Program-made: the position numbers and the translations under genes
The notes under the pieces: model-generated
Databases searched by the model: none
What the model saw: only the letters and a program-made list of their open reading frames with translations
What the model was told of the DNA's origin: nothing
Part shown: in pieces, positions 36,563-43,986 of the stretch
Layout: each line of letters opens with the position of its first letter
How positions within the stretch are numbered: position 1 is the first letter of the stretch
DNA from: Enterococcus rivorum
GTDB taxonomy: Bacteria > Bacillota > Bacilli > Lactobacillales > Enterococcaceae
Direction of reading: 5' to 3'
Assembly (NCBI RefSeq): GCF_001742285.1
Contig: NZ_MIEK01000015.1
Coordinates: 1-58,869, forward strand
Length of the DNA stretch: 58,869 nucleotides

Positions 36563-39208
36563 CTATTTTGCTTCGTACCAAGTTTTCCCCCAACTACTAT
36601 CTGTAATTAAAGGCACATGTAAGGACACAGCATGTTCCATTACATCTTTAACTAGCTCATTTAATTTTTCTAATTCAGATTCTGGTACTTCAAAAACCAA
36701 TTCATCATGTACTTGTAATAACATTGTTGCTTGCATCTTTTCTTCTTTCAATCTTTGGTCCATATGAATCATAGCAATTTTTAGAATATCTGCCGCACTT
36801 CCTTGGATTGGTGTGTTAATCGCAGTTCTCTCTGCAAATGAGCGTAAGTTAAAGTTCCGAGCATTGATATCAGCTAAATAACGACGACGATTGTATAAAG
36901 TCTCAACGTAGCCTTTATCTTTCGCTTCACGAACAATATCTTCCATGTATTTTTTAACACCAGGATATTTTTCAAAATAGGTGTCGATATATTGTTGTGC
37001 TTGCTTTCTTGTAATGCCAAGATTCTGAGATAACCCGTAGTCACTAATACCATACACGATCCCAAAATTTACGGCTTTCGCTTGACGTCTCATATTAGGC
37101 GTAACATCTTCAGCTTTTTCAACACCAAATACTCGCATAGCAGTACTTGCATGAATATCCTGCCCTTCAATAAAGGCTTCTTTCAAATGTTGGTCATCAG
37201 AGATATGGGCCAGTACACGTAGTTCAATTTGAGAATAATCTGAAGAAAAAATCAACCAATCCTCTTTTCTTGGAACAAACGCTTGGCGTATTTTCCGGCC
37301 TTCATCTAAACGAATCGGAATATTTTGCAAGTTAGGATCTACCGAACTTAAACGACCTGTTTGTGTCAAGGTTTGAACATAACGCGTATGAATCTTATCG
37401 TCTGGTTGAATAACCTTCAGCAACCCTTCAACATAAGTCGATTGGATTTTAGCAATTTGACGATAGATTAAAATATCTTCAACAATTGGAGCCTGCTCCT
37501 TTAATTGTTCTAGAACATCTACCGCTGTTGAGTAGCCTGTTTTTGTTTTCTTGATAACAGGTAAACCCATTTTTTCAAATAAAATAACACCTAATTGTTT
37601 TGGAGAGTTCAAATTAAATTCAGTTCCTGCTTCAGCATAGATTTTTTGTTCGATTTCCCGAAGGCGATTAGAAAATTCTACGCCCATTTCTTTTAATGTA
37701 TGAGCATTTACACGAATTCCCGTGATTTCCATATCTCCTAAAATTTTAGATAAAGGTAACTCCATTTTATAGAATAGATCGGCTTGATTTTTTTCTGTCA
37801 ATTCACTGTCTAACTTTTCTGATAGGAAATGAATAGCTTGGATTTTACGGGCAAGATGACTGAAAAATACCTCTTCGTCTTCTGGCAATCCTTTCTTAGC
37901 TCCTTTTCCATAAACAGATTCATCGGAATGGATGTCACTATAGCCATAATAGTGTGCTACACCTTCAATATCTGCACTATTATCATTTGTATCTAAAAGG
38001 TATGCTGCTAATAAAACATCGAATGCAATGCCTTCTGTTTTCCCAACATAGCGATTTAATGAAACATAGGTACGTTTCGCATCATAGACTTTTTTCTTAA
38101 AGCTATCAGATTGAAGCCATTCGATAAAAAATTGATTTTCAAAAAGTTCTAAACTATTAGTTGTATAGATTTTTTCTCTTGTTCCCCAAGCAACGCCAAC
38201 AATCGGCGAAGTATGATAGTTATCTTCTAGCATTTCTACATACAAAGCCATGTCGCCTGTAAACATCTCTTTTGTAAAGTTGTCAACAACATCAAAATGA
38301 ACATCTTCTAATTGAACAACTTCTTCTTCGATATTTAGCTTACTTAAAAACTGTTTAAAATCCATTTCTTTATAAAAAGGAACCAACTTGTCTAAATCTT
38401 TTCCATGGTATTCTAAATCATCAATATTTACATCTACAGGAGAGTCTACATTAATGGTTGCCAATCGCTTCGACATGAAAGCTTGTTCTTTATCATTTAT
38501 CAAATTTTCTTTCATTTTACTTTGTTTCATTTCATCAATATGCTCATAGACTCCTTCTACAGAGCCATATTCTTTAAGCAGCTTAATTGCTGTTTTTTCA
38601 CCTATTTTTGTTACACCCGGAATATTATCAGAGGTGTCTCCAGCTAATCCTTTCATATCAATGATTTGATTAGGTGTTAAGCCATCATATTTTTCAGCCA
38701 CATGCTCTGGCGTGTAGGATTCAATATCACTAACCCCTTTAATGGTAATTTCAACCTTCACTGAATCAGTTGCTAATTGTGTTAAATCTCGATCTCCTGA
38801 CAACACAACAACATCAAACTCTTCCTTAGGCACTTTGTGGGCTAGGGTTCCGATGATATCATCCGCTTCATAGTTGTCTAGTTCATAATATTGAACACCT
38901 AATCCAGTTAAAAGTTCACGAATATAAGGCATTTGTTCTTTAAATTCTCCTGGCGTTTTTGAACGTCCTGCTTTGTATTCAGGATAAAATTCGGTTCTAA
39001 AGGTTGTTTTGCCAGCATCAAAAGCAACAAGCACATGTGTTGGCTGTTCTTTTGCCATGACATTTTCAAACATATTATTAAAAGCATAAATCGCATTTGT
39101 ATGCAGTCCATTTTTATTCTTGAATCGTTCTAATGAATTGTGCAAAGCAAAGAAGGCTCTGAATGCTACACTGTTTCCATCAACTAATAATAATTTTTTC
39201 TTCGTCAT
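36563..39208 (-). CDS. polA: DNA polymerase I
   Basis: Pol I fills repair gaps and removes Okazaki primers. The 881-residue protein has the 5' nuclease domain (about 1-300: LLLVDGNSVAFRAFFALHN, GLAGDTSDNIPGV), a central domain (about 310-465) in which the acidic 3'-5' exonuclease motifs are missing (ALYVEMLEDNYH replaces the DxE motif), and the polymerase domain with SSDYSQIELRVLAHISDD, RRQAKAVNFGIVYG and LQVHDELVFEVPE. Loss of proofreading is normal for Gram-positive Pol I. TATAAT sequences lie about 40-50 bases upstream. Confidence 0.97.
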   Translation of the reverse strand: MTKKKLLLVDGNSVAFRAFFALHNSLERFKNKNGLHTNAIYAFNNMFENVMAKEQPTHVLVAFDAGKTTFRTEFYPEYKAGRSKTPGEFKEQMPYIRELLTGLGVQYYELDNYEADDIIGTLAHKVPKEEFDVVVLSGDRDLTQLATDSVKVEITIKGVSDIESYTPEHVAEKYDGLTPNQIIDMKGLAGDTSDNIPGVTKIGEKTAIKLLKEYGSVEGVYEHIDEMKQSKMKENLINDKEQAFMSKRLATINVDSPVDVNIDDLEYHGKDLDKLVPFYKEMDFKQFLSKLNIEEEVVQLEDVHFDVVDNFTKEMFTGDMALYVEMLEDNYHTSPIVGVAWGTREKIYTTNSLELFENQFFIEWLQSDSFKKKVYDAKRTYVSLNRYVGKTEGIAFDVLLAAYLLDTNDNSADIEGVAHYYGYSDIHSDESVYGKGAKKGLPEDEEVFFSHLARKIQAIHFLSEKLDSELTEKNQADLFYKMELPLSKILGDMEITGIRVNAHTLKEMGVEFSNRLREIEQKIYAEAGTEFNLNSPKQLGVILFEKMGLPVIKKTKTGYSTAVDVLEQLKEQAPIVEDILIYRQIAKIQSTYVEGLLKVIQPDDKIHTRYVQTLTQTGRLSSVDPNLQNIPIRLDEGRKIRQAFVPRKEDWLIFSSDYSQIELRVLAHISDDQHLKEAFIEGQDIHASTAMRVFGVEKAEDVTPNMRRQAKAVNFGIVYGISDYGLSQNLGITRKQAQQYIDTYFEKYPGVKKYMEDIVREAKDKGYVETLYNRRRYLADINARNFNLRSFAERTAINTPIQGSAADILKIAMIHMDQRLKEEKMQATMLLQVHDELVFEVPESELEKLNELVKDVMEHAVSLHVPLITDSSWGKTWYEAK

Positions 39209-39528
39209 TCTTTTTCCCCTTTTTCTTTGTAGTCCGATTGCTACTATTATTATACGCTAGGAAGAGCAAAAACAGCTTTTTCCTTAGCTCTCGCAAAATG
39301 CGTTCTCTCTATTTTAACAAACATTACGAAACTTTGCAGTAAGAAGGGATTTCTCTTCTACTCATTCAATAGATACTACTATTTTCAGCAAAAATCTCAA
39401 TAAGTATTTCTCTCTATCCAATCCAAATTTTTGCTTAAAAAGGTTAGTGTCTTGGCAAAGTCAAAACAACGAGATAGTTCAAATGTATCGCATTGTCAAA
39501 ATACTAAACCACACTCATTGATATACAA

Positions 39529-39558
39529 ATAAGCCATTTCAACTCAAAAATGGCTTAT
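39529..39558. terminator. Hairpin, possible terminator of the mutS2-paralog transcript
   Basis: ATAAGCCATTT and AAATGGCTTAT pair perfectly around an eight-base loop. T tracts are weak on both strands. It lies in the 720-base gene-free stretch between polA and the mutS2 paralog, which otherwise holds only the repeat at 39666-39845 and the polA promoter region. Confidence 0.45.
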
Positions 39559-39665
39559 CAATAAATTACGTATCTGTTGTAACCAATTTGTTCACTAGTG
39601 TTGCATAAAGACAGGGTCTTCCTCTAGTTTAATCAATTTTCAAAGAAGGTTGCTTCAAAAAAACA

Positions 39666-39845
39666 GCGGAACTACTAGCAGTCAGTGTCAGAAACCTTGA
39701 CCAGAATCCAAGCTTCAAACTTGGGCTTAAATTATTTAGCCCAAATTTGAAGCTTGGAAGCTCTGAGACCTGACCTTGGGGCTCAAGAGCGGTTCCTCGG
39801 TTTTTCATTGGCACTAACTTGTTGCTAGCTAATGCTAGTTGTTTT
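39666..39845. repeat. Dispersed structured intergenic element, copy 2
   Basis: It starts CGGAACTACTAGCAGTCAGT and ends in a partly complementary arm. At its centre CCAAGCTTCAAACTTGGGCT pairs with AGCCCAAATTTGAAGCTTGG around a ten-base loop, a stem of about 20 bp that is partly lost in copy 1. The block GAAGCTTGGAAGCTCTGAGACCTGA is shared with copy 1. It lies between polA and the mutS2 paralog. Confidence 0.75.
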
Positions 39846-39929
39846 TTTATTAATAAAGCAGAATAGGCTAATCTAGTTTCCACAAAACTAATGGTAGTTT
39901 CTTTGTATGTGTCCTAGTAGAGTATTTAA

Positions 39930-41840
39930 TCATTTAGATTTCTTTTCCAAGCGCTGCCTTTCTATCATTTCTTTATATAGTTTTTTATGAGCCTTTTTTG
40001 ATCCTCGGTCAATATCTCTACGTTCTTTTCTTACTTTGTGGCTTTCAAATAGCGAACCCAAATCGTAGTTAGCTGGATAAAGTTCAGTCGCTTTCATTTT
40101 CATTTGAAGCCTTTTTCGACTGACTTCAACGAATTCTTTCTCCACATAAATAATCACTTGATCTGAACCTAGAATTGTTTCATAAACTAAAGCAATTTTT
40201 TGTTTTTCAGTCCAAAGCACTTGGTCACCTTTTTCAAAATCCACCCATTTCAACACGGTTTCTTCTTGCTTCTTAGGTTGACTAAAAACCACTTTTTCAG
40301 TTGAATATTCTTTGGTTGCTAAATAGTCTCGTGCCTTTTCTAATACGTTTTGGTTCAACTTCATTTTATCTGCAATCCAAAAAGCATTACTTTCTCCGGT
40401 TTGTCCTAAAATCAGTTGATATTTTGGCGTTAAAGTGGCAGAATCAAAAGCCATCGCTGCCGTCGTAAAATCTTCATGTTCTTGTGAAAACTTTTTGATT
40501 TCTCCATAATGTGTAGTTGTGATTAATATACTTCCTTTTTGATAAAAAGCCTCCATGATAGCAATCGCCAAAGCTGCTCCTTCATTTGGTTCCGTTCCAC
40601 TACCAATTTCATCAAGTAAAATAAGACTATTTTTTTTAGTTTCTGCAAGAATTTGAGCGATATTTTGCATATGTCCTGAGAAAGTACTTAGCGCATTTTC
40701 AATACTTTGTTGATCTCCAATATCTACAAAAATTTGATCGAAAATAGCAATATTCGTCCCCTTTTCTGCGATAATTTGAAGCCCTAGCATAGTTTGTAAT
40801 GTTACTAAAGCGACTGTTTTTAGTACTACAGTTTTACCACCAGCATTAGGACCAGTAATTGTTAAGCCCCGATAGTCTTTCCCTAAAGAGAGTGTCAATG
40901 GTACTGCTTGTTCTCCCAGTAAAGGATGTTTAACACCTTTCAGATCAATAATCCCTTGTTTATTTATTAACGGTTCCATCCCATTAATCTCTCTACTATA
41001 TTTTCCCTTAGCAAAAATAACATCGAATTGGCTAATAACTTCCATATTTGACTGAATAGCAACCATTTTTTCTGCGATTAAGCCATTTAGCATTGCCAAA
41101 ATTTGATAGACTTCTGTCATTTCTTCCATTTTTAACTGATACAATTTATCATTTATCTTTGTTAACGCTGCTGGTTCAATATAGGCCGTTGCTCCTGTCG
41201 CCGAAATCTCTACGATTGTTCCTGAAATTTGGTTTTTATAGCTAGCTTTGATTGGAACTGTATATCGTTCTTTTTTCTTAACAATGAAGCTTTCCTGTAT
41301 TTTCTCTTTGTTTTGTGAACTTCTCAAAAATTTATTTAGCTTGTCTTCGATTTCTTTTTCACAGTCATTAATACTATTTCGAATTTTTTTCAACGATTTA
41401 CTGGCTTCTGTTTTAACTTGTCCATTGCCAATCACACGATAAATTTCGTCTTCAATCTCTGGAAAAATTTGTAAAGACTCGCCGTACTTCGACAATAACG
41501 GAACCAAAAATTCATTTTTTTTCATAAATTGTTGGATCAAGCGATTGCTTCTTAAAAAATCAGCATAGTCAATTAGTTCTTTGGGTTCCATTAGAATCCC
41601 TTTTTCAACTTGTTTTGTTAAATAGTCAATCGTTACCAATCCCATAAAAGGAACATGCTGATTCGAATTTAAAAGATTTTTGGCTTCTGCCGTCTCTTTC
41701 AGTCTTTTTCTAACAACTTCAAGGTGAATACTCGGCTGCATCTTCCGAATAGATTCTTTTGCAGAAGAACTAATAGCATATTGAATCAATTTTTCTTTTA
41801 TTAAATGAAACTGTGTTTTTTCAATTGTATCTGTATTCAT
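39930..41840 (-). CDS. MutS2 paralog lacking the Smr domain
   Basis: The 636-residue protein has the MutS2 core and clamp region (ERYTVPIKASYKNQISGTIV; the window's MutS2 has RYVIPVKQEYKGVFGGVV), Walker A ITGPNAGGKTVVLKT, DIGDQQSIENALSTFSGHM, Walker B LILLDEIGSGTEPNEGAA and a KOW-like patch (FEKGDQVLWTEKQKIALVYE). After this, where MutS2 has Smr, it has a basic tail of about 45 residues (SHKVRKERRDIDRGSKKAHK). MutS2 splits stalled ribosomes in Bacillus, so a ribosome-linked role is plausible; recombination control is the alternative. ATG 41840 follows GAGGAG. Its leader looks like an attenuator. Confidence 0.85.
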   Translation of the reverse strand: MNTDTIEKTQFHLIKEKLIQYAISSSAKESIRKMQPSIHLEVVRKRLKETAEAKNLLNSNQHVPFMGLVTIDYLTKQVEKGILMEPKELIDYADFLRSNRLIQQFMKKNEFLVPLLSKYGESLQIFPEIEDEIYRVIGNGQVKTEASKSLKKIRNSINDCEKEIEDKLNKFLRSSQNKEKIQESFIVKKKERYTVPIKASYKNQISGTIVEISATGATAYIEPAALTKINDKLYQLKMEEMTEVYQILAMLNGLIAEKMVAIQSNMEVISQFDVIFAKGKYSREINGMEPLINKQGIIDLKGVKHPLLGEQAVPLTLSLGKDYRGLTITGPNAGGKTVVLKTVALVTLQTMLGLQIIAEKGTNIAIFDQIFVDIGDQQSIENALSTFSGHMQNIAQILAETKKNSLILLDEIGSGTEPNEGAALAIAIMEAFYQKGSILITTTHYGEIKKFSQEHEDFTTAAMAFDSATLTPKYQLILGQTGESNAFWIADKMKLNQNVLEKARDYLATKEYSTEKVVFSQPKKQEETVLKWVDFEKGDQVLWTEKQKIALVYETILGSDQVIIYVEKEFVEVSRKRLQMKMKATELYPANYDLGSLFESHKVRKERRDIDRGSKKAHKKLYKEMIERQRLEKKSK

Positions 41841-41862
41841 GAGTATCTCTCCTCTTTTTTGA

Positions 41863-42118
41863 GACACCTATCTGTTGAGAATAACAATAAAAAGAGCGAC
41901 GAAGGATTCCTTCATCACTCAATAATCTACAAATATAGATAGCATCCAACTATCAAATAGGTATTATGAGTTTTAGATAGGTATCAAACATAAGTTCACC
42001 AAATAAGCACCAACCTTTATAGGCTATTGTTTATTTGCTATTCACTTTAAGTTAGATACTTACACTCATCAAAATACCTCGTTTATTTTCTTTTACTGTT
42101 ATTCTTGAACTCACTTAA
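41863..42118 (-). ncRNA. Attenuator-like leader RNA of the MutS2 paralog
   Basis: Transcription from 42119-42147 should give a leader of about 270 bases. A terminator (GAGTGATGAAGGA, TCCTTCGTCGCTC, TTTTTATTG; 41888-41920) lies 48 bases before the gene. ACTCATAAT (41963-41971) can pair with ATTATTGAGT (41917-41926), which takes the foot of the terminator's 5' arm: an antiterminator. GATACCTATCT (41975-41985) can also pair with AGATAGGTGTC (41863-41873) next to the RBS, with one G-U. Another hairpin is CAAATAA/TTATTTG with inner AGCC/GGTT. No known riboswitch or T-box motif is seen; it may also act as a small RNA of about 225 bases. Confidence 0.65.
42052..42069 (-). CDS. Five-codon upstream ORF in the attenuator leader
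   Basis: ATG 42069 follows GAGG by seven bases and encodes MSVSI then TAA. Its last codons form one side and the loop of the small hairpin TAAGT/ACTTA. Position, size and the downstream terminator/antiterminator resemble the tiny leader ORFs of ribosome-stalling attenuators. Translation is not proven. Confidence 0.5.
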   Translation of the reverse strand: MSVSI

Positions 42119-42147
42119 ATTATAGTATGTTACCTTTAACTCGTCAA
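42119..42147 (-). promoter_or_regulatory. Strong sigma-A promoter for the MutS2-paralog leader
   Basis: TTGACG (42142-42147), a 17-base spacer and TATAAT (42119-42124) lie on the minus strand, directly after the amylase stop codon, so the leader is expressed independently of the glycogen operon. Confidence 0.85.
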
Positions 42148-42156
42148 TGATTTTAT

Positions 42157-43977
42157 TCATTGAAGGAAAAATACTCCCCCACTACCCGCGGAAATTTCCC
42201 CATAATCAAGAGATAAAAATTGTTTTTTTCTCTCTTCTGAGATATCACATGTAAAACAAAAATCAGCTTTTTGCACTATTTTCGTTTCTAAAGTTGGGTT
42301 CACAATATAAACAGCTATTTCCTTCTCAAAGAAACGAAGTACACCAAAAAGGTCTTTTGTATAAAAAGGAACAAACTCACCTTTTTGCAAAACTTCACTT
42401 GTTCGACGAATCTGAATCCACTCTTTAAAACCTTTCAACAATAATAAATCTTCTTTTCCCCAAGGATAATATTTTCGATTTTCAGGATCTTTCTCACCAG
42501 TCAATCCTGCTTCATCTCCATAATAAAGACACGGAACCCCAGGTAACATGGTCATTAAGGCAAAAGCCGTGATTGTCTTCCCTTTATCTTCATTAAAAAT
42601 GGTCAAAATTCTTTCAGTATCATGGGTACCTAGGTTATTTAAATTGTTGAATAAAATATCTTTAGGATAATTTTCTTTTAAAACAGTCATATTTTCCGCA
42701 ACTTCTTCAGGTGATTTTCCCCTCTGCAACAAAGCGATAATGTCTTCTTTAAACGGATAATTCATGACACCATGTAACCCATTTCCTAAAATATATTCAC
42801 GACGATGATTATAAGCTATTTTATTGGATGCATCTTCCCAAACTTCTCCAATTAGTACTTTTTCACTATATTGATTCAGATTGTGCCTAATTCCTTGAAT
42901 AAAAAAGTCTGGTAATTCATCCGCAACATCCAGGCGCCAGCCATCGACACCAAGCTCATTCCATTTCGTTAAAACACTATTTTTTTCACCATAGATAAAG
43001 GTTTGGAACGTTTGATTCTCTTTATTTACTTCTGGTAAATCTTTTACTCCCCACCAAGCTTTATATTCTTTTGGGTATTCCGTAAATGTAAACCAGTGAT
43101 AGTAAGGACTATTTTTATTTTGACTAGCACCAATTGCTTTTCCATATTGACCATTCTCATTAAAATAACGGCTATTCCGTCCCACATGATTAAAAACACC
43201 ATCTAAAACAAGTCGCATACCATTTTCATGTAACCGCTCAACTAATTCTTTGAATTCTATTTCATCACCAAGAATACCATCGATTGCTAGGTAATCTCCA
43301 GTATCATAACGATGGTTACTATTAGCTTCAAAAATCGGATTTAAATAGACAGCATTTATACCCAAGTCCTTCAAATAGGGAATTTTTTTCATAATCCCTA
43401 AAAGATTGCCACCTTGAAAGTCCCAGCGAATCACTTCACCTTTTGCGTTTTTTATATACATTGGTTCGTCATCGTGCCTGCCATAAATAAAGGTATTTTT
43501 CTTCGGTTGATTCACATGCTCATCTTCATTACCATTAAAAAAACGATCAGGAAATATTTGATAAAAAACAGCTTCTCGATACCATTCAGGAGCCGGATCT
43601 GCCTGTTCAAAGCACGTTAATTGATAAGGCTTTACAAAATGCTCTTCATAGTAATTGACTCCTTCACCACCATGACTTTCTTTTTCCGCTCCATAAAAAA
43701 TAGTTTTATCCCATTTGGGTTGAATAATAAAATAGTAATAGTAAAGTCCCTTCCCTTGATCCAAAGTATATGAAAACTGATAATCTCCTTCGTTATTAGG
43801 CTGCATTTGATACGTTTCCTTACCTTTTAAGCCATTTTCTTTATGAATAATCAGTTGCACATATTCAACATCTTTTGTTGAAACGTTGATAGAAAATGAT
43901 ACTCGATCCCCTTCTATCATCGCCCCAAATGGTTGTTTGTACTTTTTCAACCAAGAATTGTAGTATACCTGCGTCAT
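42157..43977 (-). CDS. GH13 alpha-glycosidase of the glycogen operon (neopullulanase/amylopullulanase-like)
   Basis: The 606-residue cytoplasmic enzyme should hydrolyse alpha-glucan or limit dextrins. It has an N-terminal beta-sandwich (about 1-125), then the GH13 barrel with AVYLNPIFEANSNHRYDTGDY, region I DGVFNHVG, region II GWRLDVADELP (Asp nucleophile), region III IGEVWED (Glu acid/base) and region IV NLGTHDTERI (Asp), and a C-terminal beta domain. The layout fits cyclomaltodextrinase or neopullulanase types found at the end of lactobacillar glg operons. No signal peptide is seen. It starts nine bases after glgP and is the last gene of the operon. Confidence 0.88.
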   Translation of the reverse strand: MTQVYYNSWLKKYKQPFGAMIEGDRVSFSINVSTKDVEYVQLIIHKENGLKGKETYQMQPNNEGDYQFSYTLDQGKGLYYYYFIIQPKWDKTIFYGAEKESHGGEGVNYYEEHFVKPYQLTCFEQADPAPEWYREAVFYQIFPDRFFNGNEDEHVNQPKKNTFIYGRHDDEPMYIKNAKGEVIRWDFQGGNLLGIMKKIPYLKDLGINAVYLNPIFEANSNHRYDTGDYLAIDGILGDEIEFKELVERLHENGMRLVLDGVFNHVGRNSRYFNENGQYGKAIGASQNKNSPYYHWFTFTEYPKEYKAWWGVKDLPEVNKENQTFQTFIYGEKNSVLTKWNELGVDGWRLDVADELPDFFIQGIRHNLNQYSEKVLIGEVWEDASNKIAYNHRREYILGNGLHGVMNYPFKEDIIALLQRGKSPEEVAENMTVLKENYPKDILFNNLNNLGTHDTERILTIFNEDKGKTITAFALMTMLPGVPCLYYGDEAGLTGEKDPENRKYYPWGKEDLLLLKGFKEWIQIRRTSEVLQKGEFVPFYTKDLFGVLRFFEKEIAVYIVNPTLETKIVQKADFCFTCDISEERKKQFLSLDYGEISAGSGGVFFLQ

Positions 43978-43986
43978 TTTTTCTCC

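Noticed and set aside
39629-39883. Minus-strand open frame of 84 codons
   Set aside because: It lies on top of the structured repeat, has no ribosome binding site, and follows the inverted-repeat sequence.
41863-42118. T-box or known riboswitch in the MutS2-paralog leader
   Set aside because: No TGGTACC-type bulge, no recognisable purine, SAM, lysine, M-box or FMN core was found.
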